A stretch of 64,000 nt of DNA from Punica granatum (taxonomy: Eukaryota; Streptophyta; Magnoliopsida; Myrtales; Lythraceae), in assembly GCF_007655135.1 (NCBI RefSeq), contig NC_045127.1, forward strand, positions 17,889,699 to 17,953,698, given 5' to 3'. Below, piece by piece: positions 35,947 to 48,466 of this stretch. The first letter of the stretch is position 1. Each line of letters opens with the position of its first letter. A program made the translations under genes and the position numbers. A model generated the notes under the pieces. It was not told where the DNA came from. It was given only the letters and a program-made list of their open reading frames with translations, and did no database searches.

Positions 35947-36209
35947 GCGTTTGTTTTCGGAGTTAAAGTCACGAATTTGTGATTGTGATTGTGATTGTAG
36001 AAGAAGACAAAAATATATGGGGCCCACCAGTTTGACTTTTGAAATATAAAATGAATGGAAGGTAGAGATAATTAATTATAATGGGATTGTATTTTAATAA
36101 TATATGGGGCCCACCAATTTGACTTTTGAAATGTGTGTTTTGTTGTGTAGTGTTTTGAGTTAAAGTTAAAGTTAAAATCTTAAATCACGACTTTGAAAAC
36201 AAACGGAGC
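35947..36209. mobile_element. MITE, probably hAT-like
   Basis: 263 bp with imperfect terminal inverted repeats: GCGTTTGTTTTCGGAGTTAA at the left, and GCTCCGTTTGTTTTCAAAGT as the reverse complement of the right end. The flanks read ATTACAAT and ATTACAGT, an 8-bp target duplication with one mismatch, the size expected for hAT elements. Inside, 'atatggggcccaccagttt' near 36016 recurs almost unchanged near 36103. There is no coding sequence. Confidence 0.6.
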
Positions 36210-38312
36210 ATTACAGTTTTGCCACTCCCAATCAAGATTATGACAACCGTACCTAAATGCATTTAACGCATCATTAAATTCATAGATACTAAGAAAAATC
36301 TTCATTCAAAAGCATCATAAGATGTCGACCTATGGCTCAATGTTCACTGAATTTGCCGATGGATTCTTTACCACTTTCATCCACTTATTGATGTAATTGG
36401 AAGTGCTTCGCTTTAGCGATATTGTTAGAGCTATCTTATGCTGCTTGTGCTTTTCTGATTTTATTGCTTGGCAATTAGGGTTCGGCCTGATTTCAAGGGA
36501 AGAAAATGGACGAATGTACATAGAAATAGAATTATTACGTGAAAGCCCGTATGATAAGCCGTCGGTTAAGTAAGTTTAAATTAGTTCATTGAACAAAATA
36601 AGTAAGCTTAAATTCTCTTCTGGCGAAAACCTGGAAATTTATAACTGGAAAAAAAGCAATCAGAGGAATCTCTTTTTTGATGGATCATAGGGATCAAATA
36701 TAGGCATTTGATCTCTCTTCCTTATAATAAATCTGATCCATCCAGGCTGCACTGCCCGTGCCCACTGAAAATTAAAAAAAAAACTATTTTCTAGAAAATA
36801 CATTTCATCTACCTATTAAAAAAAAATTATATTACCAACGTGGGCTGGTTAAGTAATTTGGCATCTATGATCCCTGAAACAAGTTATCAGATTCCACTCT
36901 TGTAAATGAAAAAAATTCACTTACTCCTTACGGACTGATCAGGTTCTAAACTGAATTATAGGTCGGAGCCAATTGAGTTTCCGAATACTAGATAATGCAC
37001 TCTATAAAAGAAAAAATCTTATATCCCTGACGCGTCAATTAAGTAACTTTGCACCACGTCAGATGATTGATCTATTAGCCGGGGAGGGAATCGTTTTGGT
37101 TCTAGGGCCGGACGGTTCGAACCGTCTAGGCTCACTCCACCAATTGGACAGTTCCTGGCCGGAGTCTCCCCAGACAGTCTTGCCCGCCTCTGGACCGAAA
37201 AAAATTTCCATATTTGTTGCAATTCTACGTAAACAACTTCGGTGTCTGTCCGGCAAACTGGCTTTACGTAGCCGGTGAAAGTTGAGGGGTCAAAGTGCAG
37301 GGAATGTTAGCACTGGGATTGGTAACCGATGTATTGTTGGGATCGACACTGCCCTTTCTAGGAATCCGGTGGGCATCATCAGTTTCTGTTGTTTGGCCAT
37401 CTTCTTCTATATGACTCCGAGAAAGATGGATGGAGGAAACAAGTCCCAACCCACGCGCCAGCACGCGTTTAAATTCACTATTTGCAGGATATGAAAGCAA
37501 GAATAGTGTTTGGTTAATTATTCTAAAATCATGATTTCGTTAACTTTAGTGTCCGATACATAATTTTTCCAACATATTAATAACTGTTTATGAAAACTGT
37601 TTTACTTATTTCTCATTTCAATAATCAATTTTAATTTCAACAATTTCAAATTGTTCTCCAATCATTTATTCTGAAATTTATACTTATTTTTTCAGTAATT
37701 ATATTTCAGTACTTTTACATTAGTAACAGTACTCAAAAATTAAGCCTCAATTCAACTTAAATTATACTTTGAAGCAAGAAAATGGATGTAATGAACAGAT
37801 TAGCATCGTTGCGGGTTTTTATAATGAATTGCACCGTTTTTTTTCCTTTCAAAATTTTAATTTCATTAAGAAACATTGCGTGGTGCTGATCGATAAGTTA
37901 CAAATTTAAATTTTTGTGTTTTCAAACAGTAATTGAATAAGATGTGTACAATACAAGATCATATCAAAGTCTCAATAGTATAGTATCAGCGATTTACACG
38001 CTCGATGATATTATAGGTGTACGAGTAAATATCCTGTGAGTATTACTCATCCGCTTGGATATGTAACATCTAACTAAGATGCATGAAAGTGAAAAATTGG
38101 CCTTATAATGGGCTCACAGATTCTCATTTACAAGCATTTTGATTAGTTTTTACTCATTCAAAGTAGATGAGTAATACTCATTTAATATTTGATCTATTAT
38201 GGTGTACGTACCTATCGTATTGATACTCTTTGATCTAATATGGTGCTTTATATATATATTTTAATTACTATATATATACACGACATAATCTTTATTATAG
38301 GATCATGCAAAC
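36210..38312. other. Intergenic sequence, no gene seen
   Basis: About 2.1 kb. A more GC-rich patch at 37040-37480 has ORFs up to 101 codons on both strands without recognisable domains, and includes a perfect 16-bp palindrome GACGGTTCGAACCGTC at 37111-37126. The rest is AT-rich. Confidence 0.5.
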
Positions 38313-41300
38313 TCGAATTTCGTCTCGTCGGAACCCCCATGCGTGCGCGCTGATCACACGGTTTGGGAGTGTCCACCTTTCGAGGGAACGCGTAACGGAC
38401 ACGCGTGAGAAAGAATCGCCATTTCCTATTTACGACCCGGAGGTCAAGGGCCGGTTAGTTGCCGGGATCTAGGGGTAAGGGTACACCTAATTTGCTAAGG
38501 CATATGTTCTTGTGGAACCGAAGATTTCGAATTCAAGAGTTCTGTTACGCGCGGACCTATATCCCACACGCTCTATCGGTACTCTAGTCTGTCTAGGGTT
38601 TGTCGTTTTTATTTATTTACCGCTTGATTAGGTTTCGCTCATCTCACTCGTTTTGACACCGTAAAGTCGTGGAAATGATCGATTTGGCTTAAGAGATCGA
38701 AATAGAAGTGGATCCTCTGGTCAAGGGATCGGTCCACCGCCCTCGCATCTCGGCTAACCGGACCGTGATGGTCGGTTCACCTTGTAGACCAGTTCCGTGA
38801 GTCGTGTGGTCCCGCTCGTCTCGGGGACTTGTAAACTGACTCGACTGGTTCCACCTCTCAGACTCCACGCTCGCCGACCGAGATCATTACATAAATAAAT
38901 GTACAAATAAATACCTCACAGTGTACTCTCAAATAATAAATACGAATCACAATAAATGGATCTTGGTTGGCTCAAGTTCGGCCAATATTCCCTCGCACTC
39001 ACCGTAAATTTTGGAAACATCAAAATCGAAATTAATGCAATGCGGGCTCATGAGAGTTGGTGGTCGGGTCCGACCGAACCAACGAATCCCAGGATGGCCG
39101 AATGGTCCTCAAGATATCTGTAAGACCGGTCGAGCATTCGGGTGATTGTCTAACCCCATTTCATGCATCTCGACCCGAGTCATCCTCCACTTGGATACTA
39201 CTAGGGTCAAAACGGTGACTCAAGGCTAAACTCTATACTGCACTCGGGTTGCACGCGCACTCAATGTGTGGGGGCGTTGGACTTCATGATTGATGATTGC
39301 GGCGTTGGAGCTCGTGTGAGCCGTATTCTATGAGTTTGGGCTTGAACTGTTACAAAATAGACAAAAATAGATAAAAACTGATGAAAATTGATATAAACCG
39401 ATAAAAACAAATAAAAACAAACAACTTGCGTGTTAATTGCCGGGTTTATGTGATTATCAAATTATAAACTAGGATTGCTTAACAAACGTATTTCTATCCT
39501 AAACAGACAAAAACATAGCGATTATGTGTGGAGATAATCCGGTCATGGGCTGCCCTAAAAGGGCATGTAGCATTCGGCTTTGTTTAAAAATGACTTGACA
39601 TATATGATATTTGTTGTCAAGCCCTGAGTGTGTGGGATTCTTTTAAGTTTTACTGTTTTGTGATACTTGACAGATTAACAGATTATGACAGAAGTGCGTT
39701 TTACAAAAAACCTAAAACCTAGGGATTTGACCCGCCCGTTTCCCTGTGTTTGATTATGTTGAGTGCGTGATTAGTCCAATTTCATATTTTATGACAATAA
39801 ATGCAATCTAAACACAAATTTAGGGAAGTGGGACGAAATACCACGGAAGTGCCAATCTCTACTCTCGCCCTATGAAGGATTGGACAACCTCTCACGGGCT
39901 GTCCCTGCTCGCATCTGTGATCCACATTCCTAAGCACCCGAATCTACGTCAGAGTGACAAAAACATTTCAATCGGGTCAAGAGGGCAATGCAGATGACAC
40001 CTGCGCCCACACGGGCTATCCATCTTTAGCCGTGACTCAGAGTGTTTCGATCATTCTAACCCAGGGTTATCGGTAAATCATAAACCAATAATCTTGCCCT
40101 TGAGATGGAAAAATTAATTTGCAAAAAATGGGACTATGTGATGCGGGCCACCTCAACCTATAGCCGGTTTCGACGAATCCCCTAGATCCACCAGGATCGT
40201 GTGTAAACCCGAGGGAGCTAGAAGACCAGTCGGTCTCCCCGGAGGTGGTCTAAGAAGAACTCTCTTGTTCCGACTTAAGCAACCTCAAATTGGGCCCAGA
40301 CTTAAGTCAAGACACGTGAGTTCTTTTCTAGATATCCATGCTACACGTCTCAGTATTTATAAAGAAACATGGATTTAGAAAAGGGCATGATTATCAGTTC
40401 ATGGTTTATCGACTCAATTACAAGTTGTTCACCAGTTCGTGCAATTTATTTAAAAGTCGAGTGGATTAATTAGCTGAGTGGATCGTCCCAATTACTACAT
40501 GTGTGGAATTAATTAAATTGGGTGAATTGCCAAATGCTTTTGTATACGGGTTTTGAGTTATTGAGCCTGCCATTGATGACTGTCCAATAAAAGCTCTGAT
40601 TTCCAACTGTCATGAAATTAAAACCAATTTTAAACAGACTTTACATGATTAATCCGATTCGTGTGATATTTTAATTAATAAAAAAAAGTGATGAGGATCA
40701 CATCCAAACACACAAACCATGGGAATACAAAATCATATCAACATTAAATTTATCGGTTTTTAGCTTAATTTGATCGATTAAGCCGGTTTTGACTCTTTTA
40801 GTCGATTTTATTCCTTAAAGCCGAATGGACATGAAATTCAATTCATATGGACTCATTCCTGTTTCATGCAAGCGATTTTAAGGCCGATATTTAGAACATT
40901 CGAATTCGTGCTCGAATCGATTCTTATCGTCGCACATCTCGGTTTTAAAGAGTCAAGTTCATATTATCAAACCGGTTCATGCCGTTCTCACCCAAGACAC
41001 ACACTTCACGACATCATCAACCGTGCAAACATCTAAGCAATCCAATAAGAGAGCCCTACACATGCCACTATGATCGAGAAATCATACCTCTTTCGAACTA
41101 GTATCGAGCGGAATTCGTGAGACTTCGAATCGTTCATGCACAACACTGCTTTGGAGGAACTTCAAGCAGCCACCAACAATTCCAGGGAGCTCGGATGGGG
41201 CATGAGCAACAGCTCGGGAACGGGGAATGACCTCAAGCTCGGGTGAGGAGTGGCCATGGGAATTGACGGCTGGGAAACCCGAAAGGAGGGATGAAGGTGA

Positions 41301-41774
41301 TGAAGTGCGGAGCTATGTTAGTGACTCTTGGAGGAAATAACCGAGAAAAAAAAAAGAATAGAAGAGAAGCTGTAGTTCTGTTGTCTTCTCTGTCCAGCCA
41401 CCGAGAGAGAGCTGAGGGATAAGATGAGAGGAAGAGCCCGAGAGAGAGCTGAGGGATAGGATGAGAGAAAGAATGAGCTACTGTGAGAAAGCTTAGGGGA
41501 GAAAGAGAGTTGAGAGAGATCGAGCTAGTAATTGAGTGTGATATAAGGTGAAAGTGAATGAGACCTAGATTGAACTAAAATGAAGAGTGAATGAGGTGGA
41601 GCAAGCTGAAGTGAGCTGAAATGAAGATTGAATGAGATGGAGATTGAGCTGAAGGATAGGAGATCCAGTGTGAGTTGAATGTGCATTTCGGTCTTTAAAC
41701 AGAACAGAACCGGTGGAAGTGCCGGTTCCAATCCGATCCGTTCAATCGGCCAATCCAATCCGGTTCTGATAACA
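38313..41774 (-). repeat. Lone LTR related to the Ogre-type element
   Basis: From 'actcgaatttcgtctcgtcgg' the sequence follows the inner half of the complete Ogre-type LTR (13170 to about 14540) in order and orientation. Shared blocks include 'gttttgacaccgtaaa', 'catgtagcattcggc', 'aaaagggcatga' and 'caattcgtgcaat' or variants. Insertions and many substitutions separate them. The likely outer end is 'ggttctgataaca' at about 41774, like 'gggtgctgaca'. No internal domain follows on either side, so it looks like a solo LTR left by recombination. No target duplication could be seen. The outer third (41340-41700) is purine-rich with repeated 'gagagagagctgagggata'. Confidence 0.75.
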
Positions 41775-41984
41775 CTGATTTGTTCTATTAATTGTCTCAC
41801 AGTAATATACAGTTTTTCAAAATTATGTGTATTTATATTATAAAGATTAGAACATTATTTTTAATTAAAATTATCAATCAATGAATTTAATACCAATGTA
41901 AATAATGATAAGCATTCATATGTATGTCCGTATATCTGTTTATGTAGATACTGGTCAGAAAGAAGAGATGCATGCCATCTATGA

Positions 41985-43772
41985 ATGTATCATCTTCTGA
42001 AAAGAACCTCGCGCCGACTGCGGGGTTACTGGGTTACCACTTCCATGCCATACATGGTAGAACCTTCGAGCGAGGAAGAGGAAGCTGATCCGGGCTCTGA
42101 ATTTTGCCCGAATATTAGGTTTTCTAAGGAACAACTCAGACGTTTTCGCGCTCCATGGTGGGGATCATTGATTGTGAAGGTATTGGGACAAAGGGTTGGG
42201 TACAAGTATCTCAAGCAGAGGCTGACACAACTGTGGAAGAGGTCTTTCAAGCTAATTAGCCTGGGAAGCGATTTCTTTTTGGTGAGATTCTCAAACAAGG
42301 CGGACCGTGAGGCAGTTATAGCGGGTGGCCCCTGGACCGTTCTCGGGCACTATTTGACAATCCAACAATGGAGGCCTAACTTCGTCCCTTCAAAGGCGAC
42401 TATTGATCATGCAATGGTGTGGGTTCGTGTCCCCGAATTTCCCATGGAATACTACAACGATGAAAGTCTTGCTGAGATAGGTAATTACATTGGACGAATT
42501 GTTAAAGTAGATCGTGAAACGGCCTCCTCGGAAATTGGAAATTTTGCTCGCTTTTGTGTTGAAGTAGATCTAAACAAAAGGCTTAAGTCCCGGTTCACAA
42601 TCCATGGGGAAGAGTACAAGGCAGCTTTTGAGAGCATCCATATGGTGTGCTTCCAGTGTGGCTGTTATGGTCATCGTCAGGAAGTTTGTCCTGAGCTTGT
42701 ACAACAAAATCGGGTGACACCATTGTCGATGAGAACTAATGAAGGAGTAGAGCTGGCTAAGCAAGTGGCGGAGCAGGAATCTGTCCTGGCAGAGGTACAA
42801 CCGAAAGTTGTAGTGCCGGTCCCCGCGCCAGCTCTGACCACGCAGTCGGCGGCCGGTCCATGGATGATTGTCCAACGGCCAAAACAGAAGCCCCGCGATT
42901 CCCGGCGAAACAAGGGTGAGGGTGATAGTAACGGAAAGGGAAGTGGGCGGGATAAAGGCCATGGATCACGATTTCGTGTGTTGGAGGAGGATTCTGCGGT
43001 TTCAGATAAGGAAGTGGCAGGAGGACAGCGGGTTGGATCTGATGCAGGAAAGTCTACGGTGAGGACTAGTGGTGAGTTGAAGTCAACAGGCTGTCAAGAT
43101 TTCCAATTTAAGGGTGTGGGCTCTAGGGCCCAGGCCTCAACCTCTAAGGCTGTTAAAGGTAAAGCAAAAACAGTAGCTGTTAGGCCTCAGGCAAAAGTAC
43201 GAGCGGCAAAGCCCAGTGGGAACTCAAAGTCACTATTTTCATTAGGGTCGTGCAGGACCTTGGATGCCCAGTCTGCAGGCCTCCAAGTTGGGGAGGCGAC
43301 ACCCCGAGTTGAGATAGCTAAGGGGTTTCCTTCATCGGGCCAAGCCCCTGAGCTCAACCCATCAGCTATTTTCGGAAATGTTCCCCCTTTCTCGCAGCTT
43401 CAGCTCACCCAAGTATCGAAAGGTGCTGATCGAGCTACTTCTGACACTTCAATCCAGTGCGGAGAAGATAGAAGCGGGGATTGGTGTATTTCGGCAGATA
43501 TGGCCCCAGATCCCATGGTGAGTGGGGTTTCTCCATTACAAAGTTCTTCTATGTCTCCGACCCTTGGGGTAGCAGCATCTCAAGCTGAATTGTTTTTGGC
43601 ACCAATGGACACTGGTTCGGAGCCGCATGAGGCTAATACAGTGGAGGAAATTATGGTTGTCGAGGAGGCAACACATGCGACGAAGGTCGGGGGGACAATA
43701 GTTAACCAAGTTCGGTTAACGGAGGAATTGCATAACTCCATGGAAAGGGGCCAAAGCCCTCAGGATAATTGA
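41985..43772 (+). CDS. LINE ORF1: DUF4283-type protein with zinc knuckle
   Basis: An uninterrupted 595-residue frame. Residues of about 55-200 match the DUF4283-type domain of plant LINE ORF1 proteins (FKLISLGSDFFLVRFSNKAD; AVIAGGPWTVLGHYLTIQQW; HAMVWVRVPEFPMEYYNDES). A CCHC zinc knuckle follows with Cys222, Cys225, His230 and Cys235. The C-terminal 350 residues are low-complexity, rich in Lys, Ser and Gln, without a visible domain. Such proteins bind LINE RNA and act with ORF2 in target-primed insertion. The intact frame next to a broken ORF2 is notable. The start is the first ATG of the frame; the real start could be a little downstream at MPYMVEPS. Confidence 0.88.
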   Translation: MYHLLKRTSRRLRGYWVTTSMPYMVEPSSEEEEADPGSEFCPNIRFSKEQLRRFRAPWWGSLIVKVLGQRVGYKYLKQRLTQLWKRSFKLISLGSDFFLVRFSNKADREAVIAGGPWTVLGHYLTIQQWRPNFVPSKATIDHAMVWVRVPEFPMEYYNDESLAEIGNYIGRIVKVDRETASSEIGNFARFCVEVDLNKRLKSRFTIHGEEYKAAFESIHMVCFQCGCYGHRQEVCPELVQQNRVTPLSMRTNEGVELAKQVAEQESVLAEVQPKVVVPVPAPALTTQSAAGPWMIVQRPKQKPRDSRRNKGEGDSNGKGSGRDKGHGSRFRVLEEDSAVSDKEVAGGQRVGSDAGKSTVRTSGELKSTGCQDFQFKGVGSRAQASTSKAVKGKAKTVAVRPQAKVRAAKPSGNSKSLFSLGSCRTLDAQSAGLQVGEATPRVEIAKGFPSSGQAPELNPSAIFGNVPPFSQLQLTQVSKGADRATSDTSIQCGEDRSGDWCISADMAPDPMVSGVSPLQSSSMSPTLGVAASQAELFLAPMDTGSEPHEANTVEEIMVVEEATHATKVGGTIVNQVRLTEELHNSMERGQSPQDN

Positions 43773-43812
43773 GGTATTAAACCTCAGTACCCTATATTCA
43801 TTAATTTTTTAA

Positions 43813-46800
43813 TGCGTGTCCTCTGTTGGAATTGTCGTGGAGCAGGCAGTAGCAGGTTTGTTCGGGTCATGAAGGAGATGATTCGTGACCCACCGACCGA
43901 ATATTGTGGTAATAGTTGAGCCACGAATCAGTGGAGCTAAAGCTGATGCTGTATGTCGGAAATTCTCGGATTATTCGGTTGAAAGAGTTGAGGCGCAAGG
44001 CTTTTCGGGAGGCATCTGGGTCTGGTGGCAACCAAATGTTGTACAGGTGACAGTACATGACCGCCATGAACAGGCTTTGCATTGTCGTATTTCTCAGAAT
44101 GATCGCACATGGGAGTTTACGGCCGTGTATGCTAGTCCTTCTATAATGAATCGGAGAGATCTCTGGAGTTGTCTTTCAACCATTTCAGCAGGTATCACAG
44201 GACCATGGGTTGTATTGGGAGACTTTAATACGATTCTCGATGCGTCAGAAAAGAAGGGCGGAGCTCCATTCAATCCAATCCCGGCAGCCCACTTCCAAGA
44301 GGCACTAGATAATTGCGGACTAATGGATCTAGAGAGTAGCGGACCACGTTTCACATGGCACGGCCTTGTACAAATTGGGTATGAACGGGTCTTTGAGAGG
44401 TTGGATAGGGCGGTCTGTAATGTGGAATGGCGTACGACATTTACTGATTGTAGTGTTCGTGTTTTGCCCCGACTGAAATCAGACCATCATCCTCCTTGCT
44501 TGATACAACTGGCTTTCGGGGCAGTCATCAGGGCGAAGACCTTTCCGCTATATGGCTGCCTGGCATTTACACAAGGACTTCCCCCGATTCGTTCGTGAAA
44601 CATGGCACAACGTCACTGATTTACCTGGGGGTCTAACTTATTGTCGAGAGCAGCTACAAATTTGGAATCGAAACACGTTCGGCTCGAATAATCGGAACAG
44701 GATTTGCATCTCGCTTCTAGAAGGATTGATGGCTCAAGGGATACAATCCAAACTTCAGCGAGGAACGAATCCTTTCTTATCGAGGCTCGAGGCAAAGTTG
44801 TCGGCTGAGCTGGAAGAGGTGCTATCACAAGAGGAGATCATGTGGTATCAAAAGTCTCGATCGGAATGGGTGAAGCTTGGAGACCGAAACACAAAATATT
44901 TCCATGCCAAAGCAGTCCAGAAGCGTAGACTATTCGAGTTGAAATCCTACGAAATGACGAGGGGGAGTGGATCAATGACGAGGCTATGTTGAAGTGTATG
45001 ACTCTTAGACACTTCCAGCGACTATATGTGGCATCTAATGACATACGGCCTACTACTTTACTAAATGGTTTTCCTGCTGTTCTACATGATAAGCTACAGC
45101 ATCTGATAGAGCTATTACATTGGAAGAAGTTTACAGGGCTCTCTTTGATATGGATCCGTTTAAGGCGCCGGGTCCCGATGGCTTCCAAGCGGTGTTCTTC
45201 CAAAAGAATTGGTCGGTTATCTCTGAAGCAGTCATTAAATTTGTGCGGGATGTCTTTGAGAACAGACGGTCCATAGCTGAAGAGAACGATACTCTATTGG
45301 TGCTTATTCCAAAAATTCCTCAGCCAGAGACGCTGCATAACTTTCGACCGATAAGCTTGTGTAATGTTGCCTTCAAGCTTGTAACGAAATTGATCGCCAA
45401 TAGGCTGCAACGCTATATGTCGGATTTGATCTCTCCGAATCAAGTCAGCTTCGTCCCTGGGAGACACATTCAAGACAACATTGTCATTGCGCAAGAACTG
45501 GTTCATACCATGAGCCGAATGCGAGGGAAAAAACTCTTCATGTCGATCAAGATTGACCTTGTAAAGGCCTATGATAGACTGAGTTGGGACTTCATTCGTG
45601 ACACCTTAGCTATTGCGAGGTTCCCTTCGAATTTGAGACGAGTAATCCTACAGTGTATTACGACGGCCTCGATGCAAGTTCTGTGGAATGGGGAGCTTAC
45701 GGAGTCTTTCAACATGGGTCGTGGAATCAGGCAAGGCTGTCCTCTTTCTCCTTATATTTTTGTCCTTTGTATAGAGAGGTTGTCGCATTTGATTCCTAGT
45801 GCAGTAGGGGATGGGATTTGGAGACCAATTCGAACAGGTAGGCATGGGTCACCAATTTCTCACCTAATGTTCGCGGATGATCTGTTGCTCTTCTCGGAGG
45901 CTTCGATGGAGCAAGTACAAGTCATCAAGAACGTGTTGGATGCATTTTGTGCAGCTTCGGGGCAGAAGGTCAGTCCAGCTAAGTCGTCGTTGTTCTTCTC
46001 ACGAAATGTCTCGCCTGATCTGCGAGCCCAAATCATGCAAGCCAGTGGTTTTGTGGTCGCGCCTTCGTTAGGGCGATATTTGGGAGTGCCTTTAATCGTA
46101 GGGAGAATCACTCGAGATCATTTTCAAAGTGTGATTAAGAGGGTCCGAGCTAGATTAGAAGGATGGGAGAGTAGATCTTTGTCATTAGCAGGCAGGATCA
46201 CTCTTGCCCGCATAAATTCAAACCATCCCTTATTATTCAATGCAGGTTCTAAAATTCCCAGCATCAATCTGTGATGAATTAGAACGTATTGCAGGAATTT
46301 TATATGGGGTCACTTGGCCGATCAAAGGAAGCTTCACTTGGTAGGCTGGGAGACCCTTACACGGCCTGTGGTCGAAGGTGGCTTGGGACTACGAAGACTC
46401 AGGCAGGCTAACGACGCATTTCTGGCTAAATTGGGTTGGGGTCTATTGACTGAAAAGGAGGCTTTTTGGGGTACGAGTACTTACACAGAAGTATGTGGGG
46501 CGTGTAGATGAGGGTTTGAAGTTAAAGATTTCGCCCCAAGATTCATGGCTATGGAAAGCAATTGCGCGGGCTTGGAATCAGGTTTCGGAAGGTGCTACGT
46601 GGGCCATCAATCGTGGTGATAGGGCCCGGTTCTGGGAGGACAGTTGGATTCCTAATTGTCGACCGTTATTAGATTTGTCGCGAAGGGAGGTGCCCGCAGA
46701 TCTGCGAGGCCGACCAGTGGCGGATTTTGTAGATGTCAGTGGCAACTGGAATTGGAACGTATTCTCGGATTGGTTGGATCACTCTTCGATGTTGAAGTAG

Positions 46801-48050
46801 CAGCGGTGGTGCCACCGAAGGCTAGCATGGAGACTGACTTTTGTTTTGGTCGAAGGAGGCTTCAGGCTCGTTTTCGGTCTCATCTGCGTATTGTTACTAT
46901 GCCCGAGATCTAGTCTACACCCAGAAAATTTGTGGAAAATTATATTGCAGTGGCGGACCATGGCTATACTTACCCTTGGAGTCGTCTCCTCTGTCAGAAA
47001 ATATCTGGCATGGTACCATCTGGGATTGGATCCCGACGGATATGCCTTGGTAAACCGAATATCCTTCAGCTGTCTCACCGGGCAATGACCAGATTGCTTA
47101 CAATGAACATCGGGTAAAGAAATTTAGCTTCATCCTCGCTGTGTGCTAGTTGTAATATTGCTGTGGAAAATACTCTCATCTTCTACGAGATTGTTCTTTG
47201 TCTTGTGCGGTCTGGAAGCACTATACCCGGCGCGCTCCATGTGGCAATCCTTCTTCTCTGTGCCTTTGAATAATTGGCTGTGCAAAATTTGAGTATTAAG
47301 GTAAAAAATCAGAAGGGTATCTCATGGGCAGTGGTGTTTGGCGTGGGCTGCTGGCTTATGTGGTCGTGGAGAAATAAGTCAATTTTGACCAAACCTTTTC
47401 TAGGCGCAGATGCGCATGTGTCCATTCTTCTTCGGGCGGCCGTGTCCTTCTCTATAGGATGGCAGATCAGGTTGTATTTTCGCAGAACTATTAGGGAATC
47501 AAACTCGGGGTTGGAATCGACCTTCACGTGGTGGATCAAGTTAAACACGGGGAGCCTCGAAAGGAATCCGGTCCAGCAGGAGAGGGAGGAGTCCTTCGAA
47601 GGAGGATGGTTCTGGACCGGGTTTTGCGAGAAATGTTGGGATTGCAACGGCAGTAGTGGCGAGTTATGGGAGTGCTTTCAGGATTGGAGCTGTATGGGAG
47701 CTCGGTTATCGGCTTGTTTTTATTGGAAGTTGACTCTTTATTAGTCACTCGTCTCAACGCTGGTAGTGGGCCGAGAGCCCCACATTGAGAACCATAGTTT
47801 GGGAGATTCGTTCGTGGCTTGAGCGTGACTGGCAGGTTGAAGTCAGTCATCAGTACCGGGAAGGGAATTCTGTAGCGGATTGGATGGCACGATGGTCACT
47901 TAGCCTACCCTTGGGGTTACACATTCAAATATTCCACCGCCGGAAGTTAGAGCTCTACTTGCTGAGATATTATTGGGGCTGCCTTACCCCGTCTTTGTTC
48001 GATTTAGTTATTTGTATATTGCTTTCTGTTTTGTCCTCGGGTTTCGGCCC
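43813..48050 (+). pseudogene. LINE ORF2: endonuclease, reverse transcriptase, RNase H (broken)
   Basis: Starts MRVLCWNCRGAGS, the N-terminus of an APE-type endonuclease. A frameshift near 43890 leads to THRPNIVVIVEPRISG, then GPWVVLGDFNTILDASEK, FERLDRAVCN and RLKSDHHPP. After another shift near 44545, reverse transcriptase has LIPKIPQPETLHNFRPISLC, IKIDLVKAYDRLSWDF and the catalytic FADD at 45870-45881, then ESRSLSLAGRITLA. Further shifts (near 46210 and 46480) precede GLGLRRLRQANDAFLAKLGW, RARFWEDSWIPN, a zf-RVT remnant near 46850-47030 and an RNase H tail with YREGNSVADWMARW near 47850. Confidence 0.88.
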
Positions 48051-48078
48051 CCTATCAACCGAAAAAAAAAAAAAAAAA

Positions 48079-48466
48079 CTTCTCACTTATCAAACAATTT
48101 CTTATATATTAATATAATACATATATATATATATAAGGGATATCAATGCTCGTATAAAGATGAGAAATTAAACGAAATAAAATGGCACATATGTCTCACT
48201 AGTAATTATTGAATCAAAGACATCTTAATCCCCTGTCATCGCCTCAACCACTGCAGTAGGACTCCTTCCTTTTATTCAAACAACTTTTAATATAAGTTAG
48301 TGGGAATTTTTACATTTAGCATATTTGTGAATGTATCTAGGAATTTCGTTTAAATGGGGGCGAAATTCAAAAAATAATATAATTTTCACATATTTTTTTT
48401 AGTCAGGGGGCGAGCGCCTTGGCGCCCCCTTAATTGTATTCTTAAGTAAGCCCCCAATTAAATCAA
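48079..48466. other. Spacer after the LINE, no gene seen
   Basis: AT-rich sequence with an (AT)n run at 48119-48136. Its last nine bases (TTAAATCAA, 48458-48466) are the likely target duplication of the next element. Confidence 0.5.

Larger units (their letters stand above)
41985..48078 (+). mobile_element. L1-type LINE, near full length, with poly(A) tail
   Basis: ORF1 (41985-43772) and ORF2 (from 43813) lie in order with a 40-bp spacer. The element ends in a run of A at 48062-48078. The 5' end must be upstream of 41985, probably after the lone LTR end at about 41774, but no target duplication was found. ORF1 is intact while ORF2 carries several frameshifts, so this copy is inactive. Confidence 0.9.

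Noticed and set aside
37111..37126. Perfect 16-bp palindrome GACGGTTCGAACCGTC as an operator
   Set aside because: A single short palindrome in plant intergenic DNA, with no gene start nearby.
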